A stretch of DNA of 64,000 nucleotides from Streptomyces sp. WAC 01529 (GTDB taxonomy: Bacteria; Actinomycetota; Actinomycetes; Streptomycetales; Streptomycetaceae): positions 62,001 to 126,000 of the forward strand of contig NZ_CP029617.1 of the NCBI RefSeq assembly GCF_003945545.1. The letters run 5' to 3'. The translations under genes were made by a program, and so were the position numbers. The notes below the pieces were generated by a model. The model was not told the origin of the DNA and made no database searches. It saw only the letters and a list, made by a program, of their open reading frames with translations. Below are positions 1 through 8,226 of this stretch, one piece after another. Within the stretch, counting starts at the first letter, position 1, and each line of letters starts with the position of its first letter.

Positions 1-80
1 GCGTTGTTGTCCCCTGCCGCTGTGCGGTGCCGAGGTGGAGTGGGGGAATTTTCGGGGTGGCGGGCTGGGTTGGAGGGGTC

Positions 81-527
81 ATGGTCAGCATCAGTTACGA
101 AACGCCAACGGAAACCCGCGCGCGGTTGCGCCGGGTGCTTGCGCAGGCCGACTTCGAGGTTGTGCCCGGGACTTGGGCCTATCACGAATACCCTGCGGGT
201 ACGGTGCCGCGCGCGTCCGCCGAGGCTTTGGCCCTGGTGCGTGATGGGGAGAGCTGGTCAGCTCTTGAGCCGGCGCACAGCGGCGAGGCGGAGGTCTTTG
301 GTGTCCTCGCTTTTCATTTCCCACCAGCAGCCGACAACAGCGGCTTCGTCGGCTGGCTAGCCGGTGAGCTCAAGCAACGCCTGGGCACGGGCGTGGCCGT
401 GCTCTGTGGATACAACTCCGCACGGGGCGGTATCTACGACTACTGGCTCGTCCCCGTTCAGCTTCTGGGCGAGGCGCAGGACCAGGTACGGACTCTGGCA
501 GCAGAGGCGGGCGAAGGCTGCCCCTAG
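81..527 (+). CDS. Small hypothetical protein (DUF6196-like)
   Basis: A 148-residue soluble protein of unknown function. The ATG at 81 is chosen because a GGAGGGG ribosome-binding site lies just upstream (72-78); the same frame is open further upstream but has no such site. The N-terminus (MVSISYETPTETRARLR) and the conserved GTWAYHEYP stretch recall the uncharacterised actinobacterial DUF6196 family; that assignment is from memory. There is no signal peptide or membrane segment, and no neighbour suggests a pathway. Confidence 0.6.
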   Translation: MVSISYETPTETRARLRRVLAQADFEVVPGTWAYHEYPAGTVPRASAEALALVRDGESWSALEPAHSGEAEVFGVLAFHFPPAADNSGFVGWLAGELKQRLGTGVAVLCGYNSARGGIYDYWLVPVQLLGEAQDQVRTLAAEAGEGCP

Positions 528-555
528 CCGGTAGTGCGGGGTGGCTGAGCAGGTT

Positions 556-761
556 TTACAGATCGAATCCGATGTGTTCCACGTCGGTGAATTCCACCAG
601 CAGGCCCTGGGCACGGTGGTGGTCACGGAAGCAGACCTCGCCGAGGCCTGGGCTGCCACGGCGCGCAGTTGCTGCTCGGAGGCGCCCTGGTCATGGGCTT
701 CGAAGGGCCAGGCCGCGTACTGCGGGGGCAGGGCGACAACACCAATCACGCGTAAGCGCAC
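556..761 (-). pseudogene. Frameshifted small gene
   Basis: Read on the minus strand from a GTG at 761, a protein-like sequence (LRVIGVVALPPQYAAWPFEA...) runs to about position 655. It continues convincingly only after a one-base shift (PGLGEVCFRDHHRAQG ... VEHIGFDL), ending at TAA 556-558. The joined product would be about 67 residues. No family is recognised. It is either a decayed gene or a one-base sequence error. The call rests only on the coherence of the two halves. Confidence 0.3.
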
Positions 762-782
762 AAGCGCAGCCGACAGGCGATC

Positions 783-1694
783 TCACCAATGTCGGCTGCG
801 GCCGGAAGACGAAGTCCACGCCCGTGAACCATCACCCGGCGACCGTATCGCCTCGTGGACTGCGAGTTCCTCTGGAGTGCCGAGGAAGGCCGGCCCGCAG
901 ACGAACGGAAGGCGCTCCAAAACCATGGCGATGGCTTGCGAGACCGTCTCCGCAGGTCTCACGGCCTGCGAACGGAGAGGGCCTGACACCCAGTAGCTGC
1001 CTCCGGCAGCAGGCTGGACGTAAGGGATGCCCCACGTCCACCGTTCTTCGGTGCAGCGGCTGAAGTGCAGCTCGCCCATACCGGTCCATGGGAACAGCTG
1101 CCGCAAGCGCGGTTCGGCGTAAGCGGCTTCCAGCAGTTCGGGGCGCACGCGTCCGTCAGCGCGGACCTCCTGCCAGCCTGCTTCGACAGCGTCACCGCTC
1201 GATGGCCCAGACATCCGGGTCCGCGTACCGCTCCACCTGACCAGTGGCATCGCGGACTCACCCCGTCAGCGTGCCGTCCGGAGCCTGGTCATGCCACGCC
1301 TCATCCCCGTATGCGCCTTTGTAAGCGGCGAACACGTCGGATGGGTCGGTCTCGTCGCCCTCGTCGTACATATCGCCGGACCATGAACGGGCATCGCCTT
1401 CCGGGCCTGGTACCGGCTCGGTGTCAGCATCCTGTGAAATTGCGGCCGAGTGGCTGGGCGCAACGATTTCGTCAGGAACCTCCTCCGTCGCGGCTACTTC
1501 AGCGGCAGCAGGGTCCACGCCCTCCGCTCCCTTGCCGGGGGATGGCCCCCGGTCGCGCTCGCGTCCGGCGCGACTGGTGGCGCGTCTGTCTCGGAGGTCT
1601 CCGTGTCGGGGGTGTCCTGGTCCTGCTCTTCGTCGTCCCCGAATGGCTTGGCGCCCTTCGGGAGTGCCTTGATGGCCAATCCGTATCTGGTCAC
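783..1694 (-). pseudogene. Broken gene with C-terminal DUF6193-like domain
   Basis: Three minus-strand segments appear to be one decayed coding sequence. From about 1694 an acidic, Asp/Glu/Thr-rich stretch (AIKALPKGAKPFGDDEE...) changes frame near 1535, beside a run of five G. It continues as DETDPSDVFAAYKGAYGDEA to a TGA at 1258-1260. The same frame then reads VERYADPDVWAIER before a further shift near 1190. The last part (PELLEAAYAEPRLRQLFPW, later FSRCTEERWTWGIPYV and CGPAFLGTPEEL) resembles DUF6193, a family noted near natural-product genes. Function unknown. Joining the parts into one gene is inference. Confidence 0.45.
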
Positions 1695-1751
1695 AGCGAG
1701 CACGGTGGAGCACGGCCGAACCTTGCGTCCATGTGAGCAGCTGGCAGTAGC

Positions 1752-2405
1752 GTGTTGGGTATGGATGGTCGTACGGCACGCGAGCAGAACGTTGCGTGGC
1801 GTCAGATAGACGACGCCTGGCAGCGTATTGAGTCCTGGCTTGAAAGAAATGCCCCGGCGACAATGGCGAGCCTGCTGCCGGGGGCTTCCGAGGCGGAGAT
1901 CGAGGAACTGCAGGAGTCGTTGGGTGTGCGTCTGCCTGTCGGGCTGAGGGCGTTGTGGAGCCGGCGGGCAGGGGTGGGTCCGGATTCGACGCCGGGGTTC
2001 ATGCCGCGGGAGTGTGTGCTGATGTCGTTCGAGGTTGTCCGCCGAGTCTATGAGCGACAAATGTTTCTGCGTCGGCAAGATGAAGAGGCGCAGCAGAGGA
2101 CGGGTGACACAGAAGAGATCACGGTGTGGCGTCCCTCCTGGATCCCCTTTGCCTCAATCGGTGCGGATGCTCTGTCTGGACTGTGTTTGGACGCTGAGAC
2201 CGGCAGGATCTGGTACTGGTGTGAGTATGCGGAGCGCAGCATCCAGTTCGAGTCGCTGACGGACTACGTAGAGGAGATGGCTGACGTCCTCGAAGTCCCG
2301 TTGCTCGCAGAAGAGGCGCGAGTCGGCCTGATGAACGGGTTCTTGGTGTGGGGGGTGCCGCAGGATGCGGCCGAGCGAGCAGCATGGGAGCCGTTGGCTG
2401 GATGA
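1752..2405 (+). CDS. SMI1/KNR4 (SUKH) family protein
   Basis: A 217-residue protein whose middle carries the SMI1/KNR4 pattern. This is an acidic helix with ASEAEIEELQESLGVRLPVGLRALW (shown in two parts: ASEAEIEELQESLG and VRLPVGLRALW), then the WIPFASIGADALSGLCLDAE core and a C-terminal Leu/Glu-rich helix. SUKH proteins often act as immunity proteins against polymorphic toxins in bacteria, but no partner toxin is adjacent. The GTG at 1752 and the ATG at 1761 are both possible starts. A strong hairpin follows the stop codon, so the gene is probably a single transcription unit. Confidence 0.75.
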   Translation: MLGMDGRTAREQNVAWRQIDDAWQRIESWLERNAPATMASLLPGASEAEIEELQESLGVRLPVGLRALWSRRAGVGPDSTPGFMPRECVLMSFEVVRRVYERQMFLRRQDEEAQQRTGDTEEITVWRPSWIPFASIGADALSGLCLDAETGRIWYWCEYAERSIQFESLTDYVEEMADVLEVPLLAEEARVGLMNGFLVWGVPQDAAERAAWEPLAG

Positions 2406-2408
2406 GAG

Positions 2409-2440
2409 GTGTGGGGTGAGCGTGCGCACTCACCCCACAC
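2409..2440 (+). terminator. Hairpin terminator after the SMI1/KNR4 gene
   Basis: A perfect 12-bp inverted repeat (GTGTGGGGTGAG / CTCACCCCACAC) with an 8-nt loop starts three bases after the stop of the upstream gene. There is no T-tract, which is common for Streptomyces terminators. Confidence 0.75.
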
Positions 2441-2550
2441 GTCACGAAGAACCGGTGTGCCCGCATGAGACGGAGGACTGCCCTCATGGACCTTGTTAGG
2501 GACACCTCTGGTGCGCCTAGCGTCGGCGGCGGCTGGCGGAACGGTTCGGG

Positions 2551-2672
2551 GCCGGGCGCTAAGAACTCCTAACGAAATGATCTTCAAGGTGGTTGGCTTC
2601 GGGACTGATGATCCGGGGTGCGGGGTGGTTTGGTCGAAGCCCTGGCAAGGCGACGACGAGTTGTGGGCGGTG
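2551..2672 (+). mobile_element. Truncated end of an IS5-type element
   Basis: About 120 bp match, in opposite orientation, the right end of the intact element at 3.5-4.4 kb. Both share GAACTCCTAACGAAATGATC and the region that would encode the start of the transposase (TDDPG..., ...LWAV). The similarity stops near 2672, so only one IS end remains. The remnant and the intact copy flank the methyltransferase gene as an inverted pair. Confidence 0.7.
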
Positions 2673-2739
2673 CACGCTGCGCCGCGGAGAACTTAAATGC
2701 GTCGACAGCGCCTCTCGGCACCCGGCAGAGTGGCCACCC

Positions 2740-3480
2740 GTGACGAGCAGTGAACTGTGGACCCGCGCGACCGCCGACCGCTACGACGCCGAGGAGGCCA
2801 AAGCGTCCTCGGCTGCCGTTCTCGGACCGACTCTCGCCTTCCTCGCCGAGCTCGCCGGAGACGGCCGGGCACTGGAGTTCGCCATCGGAACCGGACGCGT
2901 GGGCGTCCCGCTCCGGGAACGCGGCGTGCCGGTCGTGGGCATCGAACTGTCCGAGCACATGGCAGCGGTGCTGCGGCACAAGATCGACGAGGACACCCTC
3001 CCGGTGGTCATCGGGGACATGGCCACCACTGTCGTTCCGGGCGGGTTCACCCTGGTCTATCTCGTCTACAACACCATCACGAACCTGCTCACGCAGAACG
3101 AGCAGGTCGAGTGCTTCCGCAACGCCGCACGTCATCTGGAGCCCGGCGGCCGATTCGTCATCGAGCTGAGTGTGCCGCCGCTGCGGTTCCTGCCGCCCGG
3201 CCAGGTCGCGGTGCCGTTCGACGTCTCCCAGCAGCATCTCGGCTTCGACACCTTCGACCTGGTCGAGCAAATTCTCGTCTCGCACCACTTCACCCGCGAC
3301 GGCGACGACGGCCATTACCGCCGCGAAAACTCCCGGCACCGGTACGCCTGGCCGGCGGAGCTCGACCTGATGGCACGGATCGCCGGGCTCGAGCTGGAAC
3401 GTCGCGTTGCGGACTGGGATGGGTCTCCGTTCACCCAGGACTCCGCGAAGCACGTCTCCGTGTGGCGCAAGCCAACCTGA
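2740..3480 (+). CDS. SAM-dependent class I methyltransferase
   Basis: A 246-residue class I methyltransferase. Motif I is ALEFAIGTGRVGVPL (roughly residues 45-60), followed by VVGIELSEHM as the acidic strand-2 end, the FTLVYLVYNTITNL segment and LEPGGRFVIEL (motif post-II/III). The C-terminal part is typical of small-molecule or unassigned methyltransferases; the substrate is unknown. The GTG at 2740 is preferred because the upstream open frame lies in IS-remnant DNA. The gene is boxed in by the IS remnant (2.55-2.67 kb) and the intact IS (from about 3512), suggesting acquisition or at least rearrangement with them. Confidence 0.8.
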   Translation: MTSSELWTRATADRYDAEEAKASSAAVLGPTLAFLAELAGDGRALEFAIGTGRVGVPLRERGVPVVGIELSEHMAAVLRHKIDEDTLPVVIGDMATTVVPGGFTLVYLVYNTITNLLTQNEQVECFRNAARHLEPGGRFVIELSVPPLRFLPPGQVAVPFDVSQQHLGFDTFDLVEQILVSHHFTRDGDDGHYRRENSRHRYAWPAELDLMARIAGLELERRVADWDGSPFTQDSAKHVSVWRKPT

Positions 3481-3511
3481 GGTCGGCCACCGGGCCATCA
3501 ACGTTGGTCGT

Positions 3512-4415
3512 GCCTGTCTTGAACTTCTATCGGAAGTTCAGGCGTCGCCAGCAGATCAGTGCACATCCGAGGGTGAGGAAGGCTTCGTGGATGTCGTCGC
3601 GGATCTCCCAGCGGATCCGCAGGCGGCGGAACCAGTGCAGGTGGGCGAATGCTCGCTCCACGACCCAGCGTTGCGTGCCCAGGCCCGAGCCGTGCCCGGT
3701 GCCCCGGCGGGCGATCAGCGGCTTCACGCCGAGATCCCGGACGAGGCGGCGGTACTTGTCGTGGTCGTAGCCGCGGTCGCCCAGCACCACGTCCCGGCGG
3801 CGCCGGGGCCGGCCTCGCTTGCCCCTCACCGGCGGTACCGCCTGAAGCAGCGGGATCAGCTGGGTGACGTCGTTGCGGTTGCCGCCGGTCAAAGTGGCGG
3901 CCAGCGGGATACCAGTGGCGTCGGTGATCAGGTGATGCTTGCTGCCCGTCCTGCCCCGGTCAACAGGGCTTCGTCCCGTCTTGGATCCCCCTTTCCATGC
4001 CCGTATGTGGGAGCCATCGACGGCCGCCCGGGAGAAGTCCAGGGCGTTCACGCTGCGGAGCTTGGCCAGAAGGACCTTGTGCAGCGGGGGCCAGAATCCA
4101 GCCTCGGTCCACTCGGCCAGGCGGCGCCAGCAGGTCGTGCCCGAACCGAAGCCGAGTTGCTGCGGCAGATGTTCCCAGGCGACCCCGGTGTGCAGGACGA
4201 ACAGGATGCCCTGGAACACCAGCCGGTCCGGATGCCGCCTTCGCCCGGGGTGCCGGGGCCGACGCTCCCCCTTCGGTAGCAGCCGCTCGATCACCGCCCA
4301 CAGCCCGTGGTCGACTTCCCACGGCTTCGGCCGAGCCACTCCAACCCCCGGATCGTCAGTCCCGGAGTGATCCAACCACCTTGAGGATCATTTCGTTAGG
4401 AGTTCTAAGCCCGGC
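3512..4415 (-). mobile_element. IS5-family insertion sequence
   Basis: A roughly 0.9-kb element with one transposase gene. The ends are imperfect inverted repeats. The left end reads GCCTGTCTTGAACTTCTA from 3512; the right end, read inward from 4415 on the other strand, is GCCGGGCTTAGAACTCCTA. The exact outer boundary and the target duplication cannot be fixed by eye. It sits 30 bp after the methyltransferase stop and points towards it. Confidence 0.75.
3527..4375 (-). CDS. IS5-family DDE transposase
   Basis: A 282-residue transposase that looks complete. The N-terminal part has the typical W..I..LLP and GVAWEHLPQQLG signatures. The catalytic triad is visible as D120 (AAVDGSHIRAW), D200 (VVLGDRGYDHD) and E240 (RWVVERAFAHLHWFRRL). 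The likely start is a TTG at 4375. It occupies nearly the whole element with no frameshift, so the element may be mobile. The related copy at 2.55 kb keeps only its first codons. Confidence 0.9.
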   Translation of the reverse strand: MDHSGTDDPGVGVARPKPWEVDHGLWAVIERLLPKGERRPRHPGRRRHPDRLVFQGILFVLHTGVAWEHLPQQLGFGSGTTCWRRLAEWTEAGFWPPLHKVLLAKLRSVNALDFSRAAVDGSHIRAWKGGSKTGRSPVDRGRTGSKHHLITDATGIPLAATLTGGNRNDVTQLIPLLQAVPPVRGKRGRPRRRRDVVLGDRGYDHDKYRRLVRDLGVKPLIARRGTGHGSGLGTQRWVVERAFAHLHWFRRLRIRWEIRDDIHEAFLTLGCALICWRRLNFR

Positions 4416-4445
4416 TATTGACCCCGCTGCAGGGAGGGGAGCGTC

Positions 4446-5072
4446 ATGGGTTTCGACCGGAAGGAAGAGCGTGGCGAGCGGAAAGGAAAGGCTCTGCCAC
4501 CTCGGACCTCAGCAACCCAGAGCGTCAGTGCGGCGCCCTTCTCGGGGAAGGGTCAGGTCACGCAGCCGTCAGTCCTTGCCGTGCAGCGCATGGCTGGGAA
4601 CGCTGCCGCCACCTCGTATGTGCAGAGGGTCACCGACGACGATCGCGACAAGGCCAACGCTCGGCGGGAACGTTGGGCCGAACGCGACACCGGACGCGGC
4701 GGTGCCCAGCAGGCAGAGAGCTTCGCCACGCACGAAACCCCGTTCGGGCCGTACAACGAGCGCCCCAGGCGCGGCGCGGCTCCGTACATCACCACCAACA
4801 TGGATCAGTATCCGGCACCCCAGCGGACCGATGGCCGCTACGTCCGTGAGGAAGAGAACCAGTTCACCGGCCTGATCCCCACCCTCGACGCCGAGCAATT
4901 CCTCCCCCTCGTCGAAGCGCTGAAGGGGCGGGAGCTGCGCAAGGAGGAGATTGAGGGTCTGAGCGACGACCCGTGCCGGGCTGCGGCGATGCTCATGGGA
5001 ATTGCCACCGCCGAGGCGGTTCGCGAGCCGGGATCGCTCAAGCACACACAGCGCGCTCCGGCGGCAGGCTGA
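4446..5072 (+). CDS. eCIS/toxin-type protein with GNAA-LQR-like N-terminus
   Basis: A 208-residue hydrophilic protein with no signal peptide. Residues of about 40-62 read SVLAVQRMAGNAAATSYVQR, close to the LQR..GNxAv..LQR element at the N-terminus of many actinobacterial proteins linked to contractile injection systems or polymorphic toxins. The middle is charged and disordered. The C-terminal 70 residues (FTGLIPTLDAEQFLPLVEAL...) form helices of no family I know. The ATG at 4446 has a good GGAGGGGA ribosome site. No injection-system structural gene is in the window. The motif call is pattern recognition; the function is inference. Confidence 0.5.
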   Translation: MGFDRKEERGERKGKALPPRTSATQSVSAAPFSGKGQVTQPSVLAVQRMAGNAAATSYVQRVTDDDRDKANARRERWAERDTGRGGAQQAESFATHETPFGPYNERPRRGAAPYITTNMDQYPAPQRTDGRYVREEENQFTGLIPTLDAEQFLPLVEALKGRELRKEEIEGLSDDPCRAAAMLMGIATAEAVREPGSLKHTQRAPAAG

Positions 5073-5310
5073 CCTGTCTCACGAGGCACCGGAGACCCTC
5101 AACGACTGCCCGCAGGGACGTGCCGGTGGTGCCCAGCAGGAGAAGCGCGTCCGGTCGGGCCGGACGAGGCGGGCCACGCCCGAGGTCGACACCATTCTTG
5201 TGTCCTCGTCCTCGTCGGATGAGAACATGTGAGTCTCCGGCCGGCCCCTCACCGAGACACACGAACGGAGCCTCGAAGGGGCAGGGCCGCGTCCGCTCCC
5301 CCACGGGAGC

Positions 5311-5485
5311 GAGACATCGAGGAGCACAGTGAGCTGACCAAAGTCCCCGTCGAACGCCACGGAGGCGACGTGCCCGGCGAGCTTGGGGGCGATGGCCGCC
5401 CACCGCTCCCGCAGCCTCGCGCCGGCGGCCGGAAGCTCCCAGGCCCGTTCGGTGACCAGCGCGCCGGTCGCCGCTCCCCGAAAGA
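5311..5485 (-). pseudogene. DUF721 (DciA-like) C-terminal fragment
   Basis: On the minus strand the segment reads TGALVTERAWELPAAG, RLRERWAAIAPKLAGHV and AFDGDFGQLTVLLDV. This matches the core of the DUF721/DciA-like proteins found near dnaN-gyrB and on actinomycete plasmids. Similarity stops abruptly on both sides and no start codon or continuation is visible, so it is a gene fragment. An N-terminal piece of the same family lies at 7.37-7.57 kb on the same strand. Confidence 0.5.
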
Positions 5486-5573
5486 GACGGCGTCGGCCTG
5501 AGCCTCTACCGAGTCGTCCGCGAACTTCCAGACACTCCTCGTGATCTGGACCGGCGCCTGCCCCACCTGTCAC

Positions 5574-6076
5574 CGCGACATGCCAGAGCTCACCCCAACA
5601 CGACCAAGCACTACTAGTAATTGATCACGAGTTACTGCACGACACAGAAGGCCTGCTCAGCGAAGATAGCTAATCCGCGTGTACGCAAAAGAAATTGACG
5701 CTACGTCACCCATTGGGTGCCGATGGCAACTGGCATTGCTACTGATTCACGAAGGCATCTCGGGACGGTCTTACGCAGCGTGCCGGGGCGGACGTCACAG
5801 CCCAGCAGGCCAACCCCTGACAGATGTAATGCCCGAGCTTAAGGGTTTCAATCTGCAGACGTGAGCATGCTCACAGGTTGATAAATGTGAAGGGCACGTC
5901 AGGGCGAGATATGTTCATGGTCATCGGAACGGCCCTGACCAGGCTGTTTCGATGAGTGAGAAGCAAAGTAAGTTTCGTACGGGGGGAGCGGAATGCGCGC
6001 CGGATCTGGTGTGCAAATCATTCCGGAGTGCCGATTCCACACCCCCCTTGCGTGTGTACGCAATGGGAAGTGTAAC
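5574..6076. other. Intergenic stretch, relatively AT-rich
   Basis: About 500 bp without a convincing gene. Base composition is lower in GC than the surroundings (for example TACTAGTAATTGATCACGAG near 5613). It precedes the secreted-protein gene at 6077 and probably contains its promoter, but no clear -35/-10 pair could be assigned. Confidence 0.4.
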
Positions 6077-6514
6077 GTGAATCGCAAAACCATGCATGTG
6101 AGCGCCGCCACGGTGATGGCCGCTCTGGCCATCGGTGTCGGCGGAACCGCCGCACATGCCGCCACCGCCCAGCCGGTAAGCGCCGAGGTGACCTCGACCA
6201 CGCTCACCCAACGGCAGGCAGTCCAGCAGCTCGCTGCGAATCTCCTCAAGTACGAGGGCAACCGCTTCAACGCCCAGGAACGGGCGGAGCTGCAGGCCAT
6301 CGCGGACGGCAGCGCCGTGGAGACCCGGGCCGGCGGCAAGTTCGGTCCCGTGATCAAGGCGCTGAAGAAGGTAAAGGGCTTCACCAAGGCCGTCGCGGGA
6401 AAGTACAGCGACTTTAAGAAGTGGTACAACGGCCTGCCTTGGTACGTCAAGGGTCCGCTGGCCGCTATGGGTGTGGGGTCCGACCTGTACAGCATCTGGC
6501 AGATGTTCCACTGA
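6077..6514 (+). CDS. Small secreted protein, candidate bacteriocin-like peptide
   Basis: A 145-residue protein. The N-terminus has a Sec signal: Asn-Arg-Lys, then a hydrophobic AATVMAALAIGVGGTAAHA with an AHA|AT cleavage site. The mature part of about 115 residues has a Gln/Leu/Glu helix and a cationic middle (VIKALKKVKGFTKAVAGKY). It ends in an aromatic tail with Trp residues (WYNGLPWYVKGPL ... SIWQMFH), features seen in membrane-active peptides. The GTG at 6077 has GGGAAG upstream. The next gene encodes a two-helix membrane protein behind a strong hairpin, the arrangement of a bacteriocin and its immunity protein. No family is recognised. Confidence 0.6.
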   Translation: MNRKTMHVSAATVMAALAIGVGGTAAHAATAQPVSAEVTSTTLTQRQAVQQLAANLLKYEGNRFNAQERAELQAIADGSAVETRAGGKFGPVIKALKKVKGFTKAVAGKYSDFKKWYNGLPWYVKGPLAAMGVGSDLYSIWQMFH

Positions 6515-6547
6515 TCCAGGGGTCAGTGACGCCGTAACCCGCAAATG

Positions 6548-6578
6548 GTGTCCCCCGGCATTTCATGCCGGGGGACAC
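6548..6578 (+). terminator. Perfect hairpin between the secreted protein and the membrane protein
   Basis: A 14-bp perfect stem (GTGTCCCCCGGCAT / ATGCCGGGGGACAC) with a 3-nt loop. It ends 25 nt before the next start codon, so it could be a partial terminator that lowers expression of the second gene relative to the first, or an mRNA-stabilising element. Confidence 0.75.
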
Positions 6579-6603
6579 CGGCCCAAGAAGACAAGGAATC
6601 ACT

Positions 6604-6828
6604 GTGCCCCCCACCATGAGTGACAAGAAGAAGCCGGAGTTCCCAGCTCTTCCCACCTGGCTGTCCGTCACCGTCGGATTCGTCGTAGCGTTCACCCTCG
6701 GCGAGTACTACGGATTCCCGTGGTGGCTGCGTTTGGCTGGCGTCGGCGCTGTCAGCCTCGTCATTGAAGCGGCCAATCAGATCGTCCGCCGCCTGGCAGA
6801 CAGCAGGAAGAACGCAGACAGGGCATGA
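6604..6828 (+). CDS. Small two-helix membrane protein, candidate immunity protein
   Basis: A 74-residue protein. The first 15 residues are polar (SDKKKPEFPALP), then there are two hydrophobic segments (LSVTVGFVVAFTLGEYY and LRLAGVGAVSLVIEAA) and a basic C-terminus (RRLADSRKNADRA). This is a typical small inner-membrane hairpin. An AAGGA site lies 7 nt before the GTG at 6604; the ATG at 6616 is an alternative. It follows the secreted protein at 6077 on the same strand, so protection against that peptide is a reasonable guess, but this is inference only. Confidence 0.55.
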   Translation: MPPTMSDKKKPEFPALPTWLSVTVGFVVAFTLGEYYGFPWWLRLAGVGAVSLVIEAANQIVRRLADSRKNADRA

Positions 6829-6975
6829 ACAATGCCGTCGCCGTGATGCGTGGCCCCAGAACGGCAGGGACTCAAGGGACTAGGTGATAGGTGGCGGGCC
6901 AAACCACCTAAGGACACCGGCCTTTCACGGCATGAGCGTCACTGCCTGAATGCCGCTGCCGGGCTGAACGGCCGC

Positions 6976-7299
6976 TCACACAACCGCTCGGCTGGGAACC
7001 GCCTTGGCCGCCGGGGAGTCCTCGGCGGCGGGCCCGCTCCGCCGACGGACACATCGGCCGTCGGCCAGACCCGTCGGGCACTCGGCATCCACCGGGCGGG
7101 ACAACCCGACCTCCACCCGCGGCACCGGAAGCACCGCTTCTCCCTCGGAGTACCGGCACTTCCAGCCCTTCTCCGCAACAAGGTCGAGGACCACCTGCCA
7201 GTCCTCCACCGAAGCATCCAAGACACGCACATTCGGCAACAACCCCATCAAGTCCGGGCCGAAGAAGCACGCCACGCCATCCCACAACAGATCAACCAC
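6976..7299 (-). pseudogene. Hypothetical protein, degraded C-terminus
   Basis: From the ATG at 7299 the minus strand encodes a coherent start: LLWDGVACFFGPDLMGLLP, VEDWQVVLDLVAEKGW, VLPVPRVEVGLSRPVDAECPT. After about 7080 the sequence becomes low-complexity and Arg-rich. A neighbouring frame (RRVWPTADV) looks like the true continuation, so a frameshift is likely near 7075. The family is unknown and no domain can be named. Confidence 0.4.
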
Positions 7300-7369
7300 C
7301 CCGCCACGCCGCCCGCCTCACCGACCCAGCGCCCCCCTTTCCCTTGACCAAAGACATAGGGCCACCCCC

Positions 7370-7572
7370 CAAATAACGGTGCGCTTGCCACGCGGAGCCG
7401 AGGCCTTGGGCCAGGGCGTCGGCGGCGAACCGCTGCTCCTCGGCCGCGCGCCGCAGGACGGTGCCGGTGCGCCGCTTCGGCTTCTCCCTCTGGGCGGCGC
7501 CGTTCTTCTTCGCAGCCGGGCCGCGACCAGGGCCTGGCGGGCGAGGTTGACGCCGCTCAGCTCGCCGGTCAT
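7370..7572 (-). pseudogene. DUF721 (DciA-like) N-terminal fragment, frameshifted
   Basis: The start MTGELSGVNLARQALVAA is typical of actinobacterial DUF721 proteins. The expected next part (AAKKNGAAQREKPKRRT) is present only after a one-base shift near 7515. The segment then loses family similarity. The conserved C-terminal core is missing here, while a matching core fragment lies 1.9 kb away on the same strand (5.3-5.5 kb). Confidence 0.5.
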
Positions 7573-8001
7573 GCGATCACCGCCCCAGTGGCGTCACCGT
7601 CCAGCGGGCGCGCGGCGAGGCCGGGCAACTGCTCCGTCCAGGTCCACTTCAGCGGCCAGCCGTATGTCGGCAGCCCAGTCGCGTGCGCGTTGGGAACCAG
7701 TTGGAGGGACGAGTGCGGTGAGGCGAACTACAGCGGGGTGCATCCGGTTCAGTGTCCTCGTCTCCTCGCGAATGCGGGGGCGACGGCGGTCGAGGGTGAG
7801 CAGAGCCGGAGCAACTCGGACCATCCCCCGCAAGCGCGAGGGCGACGACCCGGCGCTCGGTGACCACGCCCCCCGGCCGGGCGACTCCCCTCCGCAGACG
7901 CCCCCACCGGGGTCGTCGACATGCAGGAGGGCGCCGACGTGGCGGCAGGTGACCTCTCGCGATGAACGCTGATTCTCTCGGAGTCGGAGTGGCCCGATAA
8001 A
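7573..8001. other. Intergenic stretch with no supported gene
   Basis: About 430 bp between the DUF721 fragment and the SOS-like box. Open frames exist on both strands but show no family resemblance, start signal or balanced composition. Probably decayed DNA. Confidence 0.35.
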
Positions 8002-8018
8002 TCGAACACATGCTCTAC
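8002..8018 (+). promoter_or_regulatory. LexA (SOS) box-like site
   Basis: The sequence TCGAACACATGCTCTAC differs by one base from the actinobacterial LexA consensus GAAC-N4-GTTC (here GAAC-ACAT-GCTC). It lies just upstream of the start codon at 8026, the usual place for an SOS operator. The gene after next encodes a LexA-like DNA-binding domain. Confidence 0.45.
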
Positions 8019-8025
8019 TGGCGGC

Positions 8026-8226
8026 ATGGCGCACCACGACTATGCCCCCGATCTCCTCCAGACCCAGCGCGAGTGGACCCGCACCTATCAAGCCCTGGCC
8101 CACGCGCCCGCCAGCAGCAACACCGCCCTGCGCAGACACCTCCTCGACCTGTCTCGATACATCGCCCAGACGGTGCCGCGCGCTAAGCAGGCCGACCTCC
8201 GCCGGCGCGCCCAGGGACTGTCATGA
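8026..8226 (+). CDS. Small hypothetical protein coupled to a LexA-like regulator
   Basis: A 66-residue helical, soluble protein (MAHHDYAPDLLQTQREW ... LDLSRYIAQTVPRAKQADL). No family is recognised. It starts 8 bp after an SOS-like box, and its TGA overlaps the ATG of the next gene (ATGA at 8223-8226), so the two are translated together. Its place in front of a LexA-type domain suggests an SOS-responsive accessory operon of the sort seen on actinomycete plasmids and integrative elements; this is inference. Confidence 0.55.
   Translation: MAHHDYAPDLLQTQREWTRTYQALAHAPASSNTALRRHLLDLSRYIAQTVPRAKQADLRRRAQGLS

Noticed and set aside
2593..2739. N-terminal extension of the methyltransferase into the IS stub
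   Set aside because: The extra residues derive from IS DNA in a non-transposase frame and are not methyltransferase-like.
5679..5864. Possible 61-codon gene in the AT-rich gap
   Set aside because: No ribosome site, no family resemblance and mixed codon use; kept as intergenic.
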